From positions 310,001 through 374,000 of the forward strand of contig NZ_JOFQ01000007.1 in assembly GCF_000718305.1 (NCBI RefSeq): a stretch of DNA of 64,000 bases, read 5' to 3'. Each line of letters begins with the position of its first letter. Within the stretch, counting starts at the first letter, position 1. The notes below the pieces were generated by a model. The model saw nothing but the letters and a program-made list of their open reading frames with translations. It searched no databases and was not told the DNA's origin. The translations under genes were made by a program, and so were the position numbers. The stretch comes from Streptomyces niger. GTDB lineage: Bacteria; Actinomycetota; Actinomycetes; Streptomycetales; Streptomycetaceae. Of this stretch, positions 15,907 through 25,388 are shown in pieces.

Positions 15907-17541
15907 TCACTTCTGCGGCACGGTCTCACCGCTGGAGGCGTCGATGACCTCCCGGCCGTCCAGCGGGGAGTCCAGCGTCACCGTCTCGGTGAACTGCTTG
16001 GCGATCTTCACGCAGACCCCGCCCGGCTTCTTCTCCTTGCCGGTGACCTGCGCGGTCACGGCCGTACCCGACTGGTCGGCGCTGGCCGAGTAATCGCTGC
16101 ACACGCCGCCCCAGAAGCGCAGCGTCAGCTTCTTGCCGTCCTTGGAGACCGCGTACGACTCCAGGCTCTGCGCGCCCTTCTCGCCCTCCTTGCCGCCCTG
16201 CGGCGGCTGCGCGGGCCGCTGCGTCGCGGCGTCCCCGGCGTTCCGGTCCACCACGAACTTCGGGTCGACCGCCGGGTGCGCCACCGTCGTACGGGAGTCC
16301 TTGCCGCCGGTCGAACCGGGCTGCCGCACCTCGTACATCCACGACGGCACCAGCGCCTGGCTGCCGTTCACGAACTGCACCGACAGGCCGAACCGGGCGC
16401 CGGTCACCTCGGCGGGCGAGGGCTTCCCGGGCGCCGGCTCGCACGGCGCGACACCCTTGTCGCCCTTGTCACCCCTGTCGTCGCCCTGCTGGCCTTTCTC
16501 GCCTTTCTCGCCCTTGTTCGGCAGCGGTGTGGCGCACTTGTCCTCGCCCCTGCCCGTGCCCCCGGCGGAGCCGGCCCCGCCGTTCAGGTGCTCCAGCGTC
16601 TTCGCCGCGCTCAGCACCGGGTACGTGTCGCCCTTGACCGGCCGCGCCAGCTGGCCGCTGCCGCCGACCACCCGGCCGTCCGAGCCGACCTGGAGATCGC
16701 TCTGCCAGCCGTACGTGGGCAGGCCGCCGAACACCGGGTTCGCGGAGACGATCCGCACCGCGCCGGACAGCCCGCCGGCGTCCAGCTTCGCGTCCTCCTG
16801 GCCGAGCGCGGCGAGCACCGGCTGCACCGCCTGCTTCGCCTTCTCCTGGGACACCGCGCCCTTGCCGCTGCCGTCGTCCTCGGTGCTGGCCTCCCGGCCG
16901 CGGTACGAGGGGCAGCCGGGCCCGTCGGAGGAGTGGCCGGTCTTCGCGTCGGCCTCCTTGCCCTTGGGCGCGGCGGGCAGTGCGCAGTTCACGCCGCCCG
17001 GCGTGCCGTACTGCGCGAACGTCCACGAGCCGGTGCCGGCCTTGGCGACCTGCAGCACGGGCCCGCGGGAGTCCTTGTCCTGGCCGCCGACCTTCCAGGT
17101 GCCGCCCTCGGAGCGGATTTGCCCGGACACGTCCAGGGCCTTGGCGAGCTTGGCCACCGCGGCCTTGCCGACCGGGCCCTGCGGGCGGTAGACGGGGGCG
17201 TCGGCCGGGCCGTCCGGCAGGTCGGCGACCGCGCGGTACCCGGCGCCCTGCGGGTTCGGCTCACCCGGCGCGATGCCGCTGTTCCCGCTGTTCCCGCTGT
17301 GCGACTGGCCGTAGCCCTCCAGCGCCAGCGGCGGCGGATCGGCCGCAGCGCCGGCGCCGCCCTCGCCGTCCTGGCCGGCAGCGCCCGACGCCCAGTACGC
17401 CGCGCCACCGCCGACCAGCAGCACGGCGGCGGCCATCGAGGCGACCACCAGCGGGCCGCGCCCGCGCCGCCCCGGGGTGGTGGGGGTCTCGGTGGAATTC
17501 TTCCCGCTGCCGGTGGCAGGGGGAGTGTCCTCGGTGCTCAC
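15907..17541 (-). CDS. Single-pass membrane protein with Gly-rich, collagen-like segment, function unknown
   Basis: 544 aa. A cytoplasmic tail rich in Thr/Pro is followed by one hydrophobic segment, PLVVASMAAAVLLVGGGAAYWASG (about 30-53), so most of the protein should be extracytoplasmic. A linker of Gly-Glu-Lys/Asp triplets (NKGEKGEKGQQGDDRGDKGDKG, in two parts around residues 340-365) resembles short collagen-type repeats. Several paired cysteines (NCALP, GCPSY, KCATP, PCEPA, VCSDY, VCVKI) could form disulfides. The GTG start has AAGGAG upstream. Similar proteins occur at this position in other streptomycetes, but no function is known to me. Confidence 0.75.
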   Translation of the reverse strand: MSTEDTPPATGSGKNSTETPTTPGRRGRGPLVVASMAAAVLLVGGGAAYWASGAAGQDGEGGAGAAADPPPLALEGYGQSHSGNSGNSGIAPGEPNPQGAGYRAVADLPDGPADAPVYRPQGPVGKAAVAKLAKALDVSGQIRSEGGTWKVGGQDKDSRGPVLQVAKAGTGSWTFAQYGTPGGVNCALPAAPKGKEADAKTGHSSDGPGCPSYRGREASTEDDGSGKGAVSQEKAKQAVQPVLAALGQEDAKLDAGGLSGAVRIVSANPVFGGLPTYGWQSDLQVGSDGRVVGGSGQLARPVKGDTYPVLSAAKTLEHLNGGAGSAGGTGRGEDKCATPLPNKGEKGEKGQQGDDRGDKGDKGVAPCEPAPGKPSPAEVTGARFGLSVQFVNGSQALVPSWMYEVRQPGSTGGKDSRTTVAHPAVDPKFVVDRNAGDAATQRPAQPPQGGKEGEKGAQSLESYAVSKDGKKLTLRFWGGVCSDYSASADQSGTAVTAQVTGKEKKPGGVCVKIAKQFTETVTLDSPLDGREVIDASSGETVPQK

Positions 17542-17707
17542 CGCATCGCTCCTTCGGCTCCGCTGAACAACTGATGCGCCATCCTCCGTGAGGGGGACGC
17601 CGATTGGACGGAGCCGGGCCGCGGACGGTTCCGCCCGCGGCCCGAACGGACCGCTGTGGGCCCATGGAAGAGCAAGGGAAGAGCGGTGGAGGAGTGGCTC
17701 GCCGTAC

Positions 17708-17941
17708 TCAGTCGCCGTACTCGGACATCCCGTCCAGCAGTTTCGCAGAGGCGGCGGGCACCGTGATCCCCCGGAGCTCGGCGGCCGGCCGGGGCGACGC
17801 GTCGTGGAAGCCGTCGGGCCGCCAGTGCGGCGCCATGCGGGCGCAGTCGCCGAGCAGTTGCTCCAGCGAGTCCGGTTCGGTGCCGTCCGGGTGACGGCCG
17901 GCGTGGCGATCAGTTGTGACGGGCTTCACATGTGGGGTCAT
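17708..17941 (-). CDS. Small conserved hypothetical protein
   Basis: 77 aa from ATG 17941, beginning MTPHVKPVTTDRHAGRHPDG; soluble, with LEQLLGDCARMAPHWRPDGFHD in the middle and ITVPAASAKLLDGM near the end. An in-frame GTG at 17965 would add 8 residues. Base composition and codon bias fit a real gene, but the Shine-Dalgarno is weak and I do not recognise a family. It is divergent from adoK. Confidence 0.5.
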   Translation of the reverse strand: MTPHVKPVTTDRHAGRHPDGTEPDSLEQLLGDCARMAPHWRPDGFHDASPRPAAELRGITVPAASAKLLDGMSEYGD

Positions 17942-18082
17942 ATCCGCACCGTACGCACCCTTCACACCGCGAAAGAAGACCTACTATCGGGTAGTTTCGC
18001 CAGGTCGGAAGGGTCGTCCCGAACCGGTAGCGTTGGGTCACGTCCGTCACCGCCCCACGCCTCCCCGCAGGAGCGAATCGCC

Positions 18083-19057
18083 GTGCGTATCGCAGTCACC
18101 GGCTCCATCGCCACCGACCACCTGATGACCTTCCCCGGACGCTTCGCCGACCAGCTGGTCGCCGACCAGCTCCACACGGTCTCCCTCTCCTTCCTGGTCG
18201 ACCAGCTCGACGTGCGGCGCGGTGGCGTCGCAGCGAACATCTGCTTCGGCATGGGCCAGCTCGGCACCGCGCCGATCCTGGTCGGCGCCGCCGGCAACGA
18301 CTTCGGCGAGTACCGCGCCTGGCTGGACCGGCACGGCGTGGACACCGCGTCCGTACGGATCTCCGAGGTGCTGCACACCGCCCGCTTCGTGTGCACCACC
18401 GACGCCGACCACAACCAGATCGGCTCCTTCTACACCGGCGCCATGAGCGAGGCCCGCCTCATCGAGCTGCAGCACGTCGCCGAGCGCGTGGGCGGCCTGG
18501 ACCTCGTCCTGATCGGCGCCGACGACCCCGAGGCGATGATCCGGCACACCGAAGAGTGCCGCTCCCGCTCCATCCCCTTCGCCGCGGACTTCTCCCAGCA
18601 GATCGCCCGCATGGACGGCGACGACATCCGCACCCTCATGGACGGCGCGGCCTACCTCTTCTCCAACGAGTACGAGAAGGGCCTCATCGAATCCAAGACC
18701 GGCTGGACCTCCGAGGAGATCCTCGGCAAGGTCGGCACCCGCGTCACCACCCTCGGGGCCAGCGGCGTCCGCATCGAGCGCACGGGCGAGCCCGTCATCG
18801 AGGTCGGCGTGCCCGAGGAGAACGCCAAGGCCGACCCGACCGGCGTCGGCGACGCCTTCCGCGCCGGCTTCCTCTCCGGTCTGGCCTGGGGCGTCTCCCT
18901 GGAGCGCGCCGCGCAGGTCGGCTGCATGCTGGCCACCCTCGTCATCGAGACGGTCGGCACCCAGGAGTACGAGCTGCGCCGCAGCCACTTCCTGGACCGC
19001 TTCACCAAGGCCTACGGCCACGAGGCCGCCGCCGAGATCCAGCAGTACCTGGACTGA
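18083..19057 (+). CDS. adoK: Adenosine kinase-type PfkB family sugar/nucleoside kinase
   Basis: 324 aa. The sequence closely resembles, from memory, the M. tuberculosis adenosine kinase AdoK: RIAVTGSIATDHLMTFPGRF at the start, SLSFLVD, RRGGVAANICFGMG, and the PfkB signature DPTGVGDAFRAGF at 251-263 with catalytic Asp257. It would convert adenosine to AMP with ATP (purine salvage), although other PfkB substrates cannot be excluded. GTG 18083 was chosen because AGGAG lies 9-10 bases upstream and homology starts there. It is convergent with the desulfurase-TusA gene, only 15 bp apart. Confidence 0.87.
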   Translation: MRIAVTGSIATDHLMTFPGRFADQLVADQLHTVSLSFLVDQLDVRRGGVAANICFGMGQLGTAPILVGAAGNDFGEYRAWLDRHGVDTASVRISEVLHTARFVCTTDADHNQIGSFYTGAMSEARLIELQHVAERVGGLDLVLIGADDPEAMIRHTEECRSRSIPFAADFSQQIARMDGDDIRTLMDGAAYLFSNEYEKGLIESKTGWTSEEILGKVGTRVTTLGASGVRIERTGEPVIEVGVPEENAKADPTGVGDAFRAGFLSGLAWGVSLERAAQVGCMLATLVIETVGTQEYELRRSHFLDRFTKAYGHEAAAEIQQYLD

Positions 19058-19072
19058 GGCCCGGCCGGCCCC

Positions 19073-20467
19073 TCAGACGCGGCGCCGCACCACGTACGCG
19101 GCGCCGCGCTGCGGGCGCTCCGCGCGTTCCCCCAGGTACTCCTGGCCCTGCGTCCAGCACCACGCGGGGATGTCCAGCGCCGCCACCTCGTCGTCGGACA
19201 GCACGGTCACCGTGGTGCCGACCGGGACCTCTGTGATCGCCTTCGCCAGCTCGATCACCGGGACCGGGCAGCGGGCGCCGAGCGCGTCCACGACCACGTC
19301 GCCCGACGCGCCCTCCGGGGCCCGTGCCGGCCGCGCAGCCGGCGCGCCCAGCTGCTCCCGCACCCCGGCCACCGCGTCCGGCAGTACCGCCAGGAAGCGG
19401 TCCACGTCGGCCTCGTCGGTTCCGGTCGGCAGCGACACCCGTACGTTGCCCTCGGAGAGCACGCCCATCGCCTTCAGGACGTGGCTGGGCGTCAGCGTGC
19501 TGGAGGTGCAGGAGGACCCGGAGGAGACGGAGAAGCCCGCCCGGTCCAGCGCGTGCAGCAGCGTCTCCCCGTCGACGTAGAGGCAGGAGAAGGTCACCAG
19601 GTGCGGCAGCCGCCGTACCGGATCGCCGACCACCGCCACGTCCGGCACCAGCTCCGGCACCCGGGAGCGGATCCGGTCCACCAGGGCGCGCAGCCGCACC
19701 GCTTCGGCCACCGCCTCCGCCCGTACGGCGCGCAGCGACGCGGCCGCCGCCACGATTGCCGGGACGTTCTCGAAGCCGGGCGCCCGGCCTGCCTCGCGTT
19801 CGTCGGCCGGGCCCGCGGGCGCGAAGCGGGTGCCCTTGCGGACCGCCAGCAGGCCGACCCCGGCCGGGCCGCCCCACTTGTGCGCGCTGCCCGTCAGCAG
19901 TGACCAGGGGCCCTCCACCGCGCCCCAGGCGAGCGACTGGGCGGCGTCCACCAGCAGCGGTACGCCCGCCGCGCGGCACGCCTCGGCGGCCTCGGCCACC
20001 GGCTGTTCGGTGCCCACCTCGTGGTTGGCCGACTGCAGGACGGCCAGCGCGGTGTCCGGGGTGAGCGCGGCGGCGAACTCCCCGGCGCCGACCCGGCCCG
20101 CACGGTCGCAGCCCACCACGGCCACGGTGCCGCCGGCCGCCGCGTGCGCCTCCGCCGCATGCAGTACGGAAGAGTGTTCGACGGCGGAGTGGACCAGTCG
20201 GGTGCCGACACGCCGACGGCCGGCCAGCGCGCCCGCCACGCCCGTATGCACGGCGCGCGTGCCCGACGGGGTGAAGACCAGCTCGTCGGGGCGGCAGCCG
20301 ACCGCCTCCGCCGCGGTCTCGCGCGCGGCGTCCAGCAGCAGCCGGGCGCGCCGCCCTTCCCGGTACAGCCGGGCCGGGTCGGCCCACCCCTCGTCGAGCG
20401 CGGCGCGCAGGGCCTCGCGGGCGACCGGGTGCAGGGGAGCGGAGGACGCGGCATCGAAGTAGGGCAC
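19073..20467 (-). CDS. Cysteine desulfurase fused to a C-terminal TusA sulfurtransferase domain
   Basis: 464 aa. Residues 1-365 form a class V PLP enzyme: LVHSAVEHSSVLHAAEAH, LLVDAAQSLAWG, PLP lysine Lys197 in GSAHKWGG, and catalytic loop Cys320 in SSGSSCTSS. Residues 379-455 are TusA-like: VVDALGARCPVPVIELAKAI with acceptor Cys390. The fusion should take sulfur from cysteine as a persulfide and pass it in cis to the TusA domain; the final acceptor (cofactor, tRNA or other) is unknown. GTG 20467 lies 6 bases after a -10-like TAGCGT on the minus strand, so the mRNA may be leaderless. Confidence 0.88.
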   Translation of the reverse strand: MPYFDAASSAPLHPVAREALRAALDEGWADPARLYREGRRARLLLDAARETAAEAVGCRPDELVFTPSGTRAVHTGVAGALAGRRRVGTRLVHSAVEHSSVLHAAEAHAAAGGTVAVVGCDRAGRVGAGEFAAALTPDTALAVLQSANHEVGTEQPVAEAAEACRAAGVPLLVDAAQSLAWGAVEGPWSLLTGSAHKWGGPAGVGLLAVRKGTRFAPAGPADEREAGRAPGFENVPAIVAAAASLRAVRAEAVAEAVRLRALVDRIRSRVPELVPDVAVVGDPVRRLPHLVTFSCLYVDGETLLHALDRAGFSVSSGSSCTSSTLTPSHVLKAMGVLSEGNVRVSLPTGTDEADVDRFLAVLPDAVAGVREQLGAPAARPARAPEGASGDVVVDALGARCPVPVIELAKAITEVPVGTTVTVLSDDEVAALDIPAWCWTQGQEYLGERAERPQRGAAYVVRRRV

Positions 20468-20812
20468 GGCGAAACGCTAACGCGTGCGGGCCGCGGCTCT
20501 TCCGGGTGCACCGGGCCGCGGCCCTTCTGGTGCACCGGGCCGGAGCGGGAGCGCCCGGCCGGCGGGCAGGGCGTCAGATGCCGGACGGAAGCGGTGAATC
20601 CGGTTGTTCGAGGGGCCCAGTGGGAGGGCTGAGCCACCCCTTCGGGGGGTGACGCGCCGCGTTGGGCACCCTCCCCGCGCGACGCCAAATAGCGTCCAGT
20701 AGGGTTTGGTCCGCATAAACATCCAAACCCCTGCCCGTGACGGGCCGGCGACCGACCAGCTGAGACGGCCGCAGCCGGTTTTCTGCGGGCGAGACTCTCG
20801 GGAAGGCGCTAC
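20468..20812. promoter_or_regulatory. Divergent control region of the desulfurase gene and ctaC
   Basis: 345 bp without a gene. Near the left end two tandem imperfect copies of a 24-25 bp GC-rich unit, each ending GGTGCACC, span 20488-20512 and 20513-20536. On the ctaC side a -10-like TAGGGT (20700-20705) overlaps an inverted repeat GGGTTTGG (20702-20709) / CCAAACCC (20723-20730) with a 13-nt spacer. No convincing -35 is visible. The inverted repeat could be an operator or a leader hairpin. Confidence 0.45.
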
Positions 20813-21775
20813 GTGAGTCCCAACGGCTCCGACCGCTCGTCGCGGCGCCCGATGCGGCGGAAGCTGCCGCAGGTGCTGGCTGCGGGCCTGGTCCTGGCGA
20901 CCGCGACCGGTTGCACATACAAGGACTTCCCCCGCCTCGGCATGCCAACGCCCGTCACGGACGAGGCGCCGCGGATCCTCTCCCTTTGGCAGGGCTCCTG
21001 GGCCGCCGCCCTCGCAACGGGCGTGCTGGTGTGGGGCCTGATCATCTGGAGCTGGATCTTCCACCGCCGCAGCCGGACCAAGGTGGAGGTCCCTGCACAG
21101 ACCCGGTACAACATGCCGATCGAGGCGTTGTACACCATCGTCCCGTTCATCATCATCGCGGTGCTCTTCTACTTCACCGCGCGTGATGAGAACGAACTCC
21201 TCAAGACTTCCAAGAAGCCGGACCACGTCGTGAACGTGGTGGGCTTCCAGTGGAGCTGGGCGTTCAACTACATGGAGGACGTGGACGGCAACAAGTCGAC
21301 CACGAACATCGACTCCAAGGAACTCTCCGCGATCCCGGACAAGTGGAAGAAGTCGGCTCCTCAGGGTGCCGAGGGCGTCTACGACCAGGGCACGCCGGGC
21401 GAGCGGAACCCGCAGAACGGCAACCCCGGCCCCACGCTGTGGCTGCCGAAGGGCGAGACCGTCCAGTTCATCCTGACCTCGCGTGATGTCATCCACTCCT
21501 TCTGGGTGGTGCCGTTCCTGATGAAGCAGGACGTCATCCCGGGTCACACCAATGTCTTCGAGGTGACTCCGAACAAGGAGGGCACCTTCATGGGCAAGTG
21601 CGCCGAGCTCTGCGGCGTTGACCACTCCCGGATGCTCTTCAACGTCAAGGTCGTGTCTCCCGAGCGGTACCAGGAGCACCTGAAGGACCTGGCGAAGAAG
21701 GGCCAGAACGGTTACCTGCCGGCCGGTATCGAGCAGACCGACCACGCCAGGAACGCGGAGACGAAGAACAAGTGA
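20813..21775 (+). CDS. ctaC: Cytochrome c oxidase subunit II (aa3 type)
   Basis: 320 aa lipoprotein subunit carrying the CuA electron-entry site. N-terminal basic region, signal [13 protein letters not shown] with lipobox Cys34, two membrane helices (about 56-78 and 101-121), then the extracytoplasmic cupredoxin domain with [12 protein letters not shown] and the CuA motif [12 protein letters not shown] (Cys263, Cys267, His271, Met274). GTG start preceded by GGGAAGG. It is the first gene of ctaC-ctaD-ctaF; its stop overlaps the ctaD GTG. Electrons come from the QcrC heme domain in the bcc-aa3 supercomplex. Confidence 0.96.
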   Translation: MSPNGSDRSSRRPMRRKLPQVLAAGLVLATATGCTYKDFPRLGMPTPVTDEAPRILSLWQGSWAAALATGVLVWGLIIWSWIFHRRSRTKVEVPAQTRYNMPIEALYTIVPFIIIAVLFYFTARDENELLKTSKKPDHVVNVVGFQWSWAFNYMEDVDGNKSTTNIDSKELSAIPDKWKKSAPQGAEGVYDQGTPGERNPQNGNPGPTLWLPKGETVQFILTSRDVIHSFWVVPFLMKQDVIPGHTNVFEVTPNKEGTFMGKCAELCGVDHSRMLFNVKVVSPERYQEHLKDLAKKGQNGYLPAGIEQTDHARNAETKNK

Positions 21776-23505
21776 GCATCCTCAACGAACCTCAGGGTGC
21801 CGCCGCCGCATCGGCCACGGCAGCACCACCCGTACGCAGGAAGCAACCCGGCAACGTCGTGGTGAAGTGGCTGACGACCACCGACCACAAGACGATCGGC
21901 ACGCTCTATCTGGTGACGTCGTTCGCCTTCTTCTGCATCGGCGGCCTGATGGCGCTCTTCATGCGCGCCGAGCTGGCCCGTCCGGGTACGCAGATCATGT
22001 CGAACGAGCAGTTCAACCAGGCGTTCACGATGCACGGCACGATCATGCTGCTGATGTTCGCGACGCCGCTGTTCTCCGGGTTCGCGAACTGGATCATGCC
22101 GCTGCAGATCGGCGCGCCCGACGTGGCGTTCCCGCGGCTGAACATGTTCGCGTACTGGCTGTACCTCTTCGGCTCGCTGATCGCGGTGGCCGGCTTCCTC
22201 ACCCCCCAGGGTGCGGCCGACTTCGGCTGGTTCGCCTACTCCCCGCTGTCGGACGCGGTCCGCTCGCCGGGCGTCGGCGCCGACATGTGGATCATGGGTC
22301 TGGCCTTCTCCGGCTTCGGCACGATCCTCGGCTCGGTCAACTTCATCACCACGATCATCTGCATGCGTGCCCCCGGCATGACGATGTTCCGCATGCCGAT
22401 CTTCACCTGGAACGTCCTGCTGACCGGTGTGCTGGTCCTGCTGGCCTTCCCGGTGCTGGCGGCCGCGCTGTTCGCCCTGGAGGCGGACCGTAAGTTCGGT
22501 GCGCATGTGTTCGATGCCGCAAATGGCGGCGCATTGCTCTGGCAGCACCTCTTCTGGTTCTTCGGACACCCAGAGGTGTACATCATCGCGCTGCCGTTCT
22601 TCGGCATCATTTCCGAGGTCATTCCGGTCTTCTCGCGCAAGCCGATGTTCGGTTACATCGGTCTGATCGCGGCGACCATTTCGATCGCGGGTCTGTCGGT
22701 GACCGTGTGGGCGCACCACATGTACGTCACGGGCGGCGTACTGCTGCCGTTCTTCTCCTTCATGACGTTCCTCATCGCGGTTCCGACCGGTGTGAAGTTC
22801 TTCAACTGGATCGGCACGATGTGGAAGGGCTCGCTGTCCTTCGAGACCCCGATGCTGTGGGCGGTCGGCTTCCTGATCACCTTCACCTTCGGTGGTCTGA
22901 CCGGCGTCATCCTGGCCTCGCCGCCGCTGGACTTCCACATCTCCGACTCGTACTTCGTCGTGGCGCACTTCCACTACGTCGTCTTCGGTACGGTCGTCTT
23001 CGCGATGTTCGCCGGCTTCCACTTCTGGTGGCCGAAGTTCACCGGCAAGATGCTGGACGAGCGGCTCGGCAAGATCACGTTCTGGACGCTGTTCATCGGC
23101 TTCCACGGCACCTTCCTGGTCCAGCACTGGCTGGGCGCCGAGGGCATGCCGCGTCGTTACGCCGACTACCTGGCGGCCGACGGCTTCACCGCCCTGAACA
23201 CGATCTCGACGATCAGCTCCTTCCTGCTGGGCCTGTCGATACTGCCGTTCATGTACAACGTCTGGAAGACGGCCAAGTACGGCAAGAAGATCGAGGTCGA
23301 CGACCCGTGGGGCTACGGCCGCTCGCTGGAGTGGGCGACCTCCTGCCCGCCGCCGCGGCACAACTTCCTCACGCTGCCGCGCATCCGCTCGGAATCCCCG
23401 GCGTTCGACCTGCACCACCCTGAGATCGCCGCTCTCGACGCGCTCGAGAACGACGAGCAGAAGGACACGGCGCTCATGGGCGGCAAGAAGGAGGCCGGCA
23501 AGTGA
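21772..23505 (+). CDS. ctaD: Cytochrome c oxidase subunit I (aa3 type)
   Basis: 577 aa catalytic subunit that reduces O2 and pumps protons. About 12 membrane helices. Heme a ligand in [12 protein letters not shown], CuB and Tyr crosslink region [17 protein letters not shown], His pair in WAHHMYVTG and heme ligands in [11 protein letters not shown]. The GTG start overlaps the ctaC stop (GTGA) and its own stop overlaps the ctaF GTG, so the three subunits are translationally coupled. The C-terminal tail ([12 protein letters not shown]) is typical of actinobacterial forms. Confidence 0.97.
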   Translation: MSILNEPQGAAAASATAAPPVRRKQPGNVVVKWLTTTDHKTIGTLYLVTSFAFFCIGGLMALFMRAELARPGTQIMSNEQFNQAFTMHGTIMLLMFATPLFSGFANWIMPLQIGAPDVAFPRLNMFAYWLYLFGSLIAVAGFLTPQGAADFGWFAYSPLSDAVRSPGVGADMWIMGLAFSGFGTILGSVNFITTIICMRAPGMTMFRMPIFTWNVLLTGVLVLLAFPVLAAALFALEADRKFGAHVFDAANGGALLWQHLFWFFGHPEVYIIALPFFGIISEVIPVFSRKPMFGYIGLIAATISIAGLSVTVWAHHMYVTGGVLLPFFSFMTFLIAVPTGVKFFNWIGTMWKGSLSFETPMLWAVGFLITFTFGGLTGVILASPPLDFHISDSYFVVAHFHYVVFGTVVFAMFAGFHFWWPKFTGKMLDERLGKITFWTLFIGFHGTFLVQHWLGAEGMPRRYADYLAADGFTALNTISTISSFLLGLSILPFMYNVWKTAKYGKKIEVDDPWGYGRSLEWATSCPPPRHNFLTLPRIRSESPAFDLHHPEIAALDALENDEQKDTALMGGKKEAGK

Positions 23506-23900
23506 AGATCCAGGGCAAGATGTTCATCTGGCTCTCCGCCTTCGTCCTCGCCATGGCGATCGTCTACGGCGTCTGGTCGAAGGAGCCGGCGGGCACCACC
23601 GCGCTGTTCCTCGCCTTCGGTCTGTGCATCATGATCGGCTACTACCTGGCCTTCACGGCCCGGCGGGTCGACGCGGGCGCACAGGACCGCAAGGACGCGG
23701 ACGTCGCGGACGACGCCGGCGAGGTGGGCTTCTTCAGCCCGCACAGCTGGCAGCCGCTCTCGCTGGGCATCGGCGGTGCGTTCGCCTTCCTGGGCGTCGT
23801 CTTCGGCTGGTGGCTGCTGTACTTCTCCGCCCCGATCATCCTCGTCGGCCTGTTCGGCTGGGTGTTCGAGTACTACCGGGGCGAGAACCGCACGCAGTAA
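23502..23900 (+). CDS. ctaF: Cytochrome c oxidase subunit IV (actinobacterial type)
   Basis: 132 aa with four hydrophobic helices (about 8-24, 33-52, 84-104, 106-124) and the end [11 protein letters not shown], matching the small actinobacterial subunit IV of the aa3 oxidase that stabilises the complex. The GTG start overlaps the ctaD stop (GTGA). A hairpin terminator follows at 23921. Confidence 0.94.
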   Translation: MKIQGKMFIWLSAFVLAMAIVYGVWSKEPAGTTALFLAFGLCIMIGYYLAFTARRVDAGAQDRKDADVADDAGEVGFFSPHSWQPLSLGIGGAFAFLGVVFGWWLLYFSAPIILVGLFGWVFEYYRGENRTQ

Positions 23901-23920
23901 GCGCGGCTTCGCACGGGCGC

Positions 23921-23958
23921 GTCGGGCCCGGTCACTCCTTGGAGTGGCCGGGCCCGAC
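23921..23958 (+). terminator. Hairpin terminator after ctaCDF
   Basis: GTCGGGCCCGGTCACTCC (23921-23938) pairs with 23941-23958, with one G-U wobble and a short TT-centred loop. It is 20 bp past the ctaF stop and closes the ctaCDF operon. Confidence 0.8.
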
Positions 23959-24013
23959 CCATTTGCAGTCCTTCAACGCGCCGCACCGGCGTGGCGCTTC
24001 CTATTTTGTGGTT

Positions 24014-25306
24014 ATGAGCCATATGCCACGATCCCGGACGGTGCTCAGCTCAGCCCTCCTGCTGCTGCCCCTGGCGGCGGGGGTCACCGGGTGCGGCGGG
24101 GCGTCGTCGGATCCGCTCGCCGCCCAGCCCTACGACGCGGCCGGCCAGATCGCGGCCAACGCCCCGGCGGGCGAGCAGAAGGCCGATCCGGACGAGCCGC
24201 TGGAAGTCACCACCAAGGGCGACGAGGCGAGGATCACCGACGTCACCGCCACGGACGCCGCCGGCCGCTACATCCGCGGCCGCCTGACCGCCGACGGCAC
24301 CCGCTGGCACAGCACCGTGCCGCTCGCCGCCGGCACCCGCTACACCGTGCGCGTCAGCACCGAGGACGGCGACGGCAAACCCGGCCGCAAGGTCCTGCAC
24401 ACGGAGACCAGGGGCAACGGGGACCGGCGGCTGCGGGTGACCTTCGGGCCCGACAGCGGCACGTACGGCGTCGGCCAGCCGCTCACCGCCGAACTCAGCC
24501 GCCCGGTGCACGGCGAGCGGGCCAAGGCGCTCGTGGAAGGCGCCCTGAAGGTCGACAGCAGCCCGCGCGTCGTGGGCTCCTGGCACTGGGCGGACGACAA
24601 GACCCTGCACTACCGCCCGCGTTCGTACTGGCCCACGCACGCCACCGTCGAGGCGTACAGCAACCTCCAGGGACTGAAGATCTCCAAGGGGCTGTACGGC
24701 GGGCCCGGCAAGCCCGTGAAGATCCGCACTGCCGACCGGGTCGAGGCGCTCACGGACGCCGCGGCCCACCGGATGACCGTCCGGCGCAACGGCAAGGTGA
24801 TCAAAACCCTGCCCGTCACCACCGGCAAGCCCGGCTTCGACACCCGCAACGGCATCAAGGTCGTGCTGGGCAAGGAGGCCTTCGTCCGGATGAACAGCAA
24901 CACCGTGGGCATCGCGCGGGGGAGCTCGGAGTCCTACAACCTGCCGGTCCACTGGGCCACCCGGGTGACGTGGAGCGGCGAATACGTGCACGCGGCCCCG
25001 TGGTCCGTCGGGTCGCAGGGCGCGGCCAACGTCAGCCACGGCTGCACCGGCATGTCCACCGCCGACGCCCGCTGGTTCTTCCAGCACGTACGGGTCGGCG
25101 ACATCGTGCAGGTCGTGCACAGCAAGGGCGATCGGATGTCGCCGTTCGACAACGGGTTCGGCGACTGGAACATGCCCTGGGACAAGTGGCGCGCCGGCAG
25201 CGCCGTCAGCGCCGGCAGCGCCGTCGATGGCCGCACGAGCGGCGCGGACGGCGGCGAGAAGGCCGCGGGGCCCGCCCCGGCCGCCCGGCTGCGCCCGGGG
25301 GTCTGA
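24014..25306 (+). CDS. L,D-transpeptidase lipoprotein (Ig-like plus YkuD domains)
   Basis: 430 aa. Lipoprotein signal with lipobox VTGC (Cys27), then Ig-like repeats (about 60-240) as in the LdtMt2-type enzymes, then the YkuD catalytic domain with the signature NVSHGCTGMS (His342, Cys344). These enzymes form 3-3 peptidoglycan cross-links and resist most beta-lactams other than carbapenems. Tail rich in Gly/Ala/Ser. ATG 24014 was chosen; ATG 24023 is possible; no clear Shine-Dalgarno. It lies between the two oxidase operons, but its function is in the cell wall. Confidence 0.9.
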   Translation: MSHMPRSRTVLSSALLLLPLAAGVTGCGGASSDPLAAQPYDAAGQIAANAPAGEQKADPDEPLEVTTKGDEARITDVTATDAAGRYIRGRLTADGTRWHSTVPLAAGTRYTVRVSTEDGDGKPGRKVLHTETRGNGDRRLRVTFGPDSGTYGVGQPLTAELSRPVHGERAKALVEGALKVDSSPRVVGSWHWADDKTLHYRPRSYWPTHATVEAYSNLQGLKISKGLYGGPGKPVKIRTADRVEALTDAAAHRMTVRRNGKVIKTLPVTTGKPGFDTRNGIKVVLGKEAFVRMNSNTVGIARGSSESYNLPVHWATRVTWSGEYVHAAPWSVGSQGAANVSHGCTGMSTADARWFFQHVRVGDIVQVVHSKGDRMSPFDNGFGDWNMPWDKWRAGSAVSAGSAVDGRTSGADGGEKAAGPAPAARLRPGV

Positions 25307-25320
25307 GAAGCCCGCAGAAC

Positions 25321-25372
25321 GGCGCACAGCGCCCCGCCCGGACTCTCACGCCCGGGCGGGGCGCTGTGCGCC
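25321..25372. terminator. Strong bidirectional hairpin terminator
   Basis: A perfect 21-bp inverted repeat, arms 25321-25341 (starting GGCGCACAGCGCCCC) and 25352-25372, loop of 10 nt. It separates the L,D-transpeptidase gene (stop 25306) from the convergent receiver-like gene (stop 25389). Confidence 0.88.
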
Positions 25373-25388
25373 GTGCGGCCGGTGTCGC

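Noticed and set aside
14039..16093. Plus-strand frame of about 680 codons across nadA and the Fe-S carrier gene
   Set aside because: Opposite nadA and out of frame with the carrier gene; no recognisable domains; overlaps the operator-containing intergenic region.
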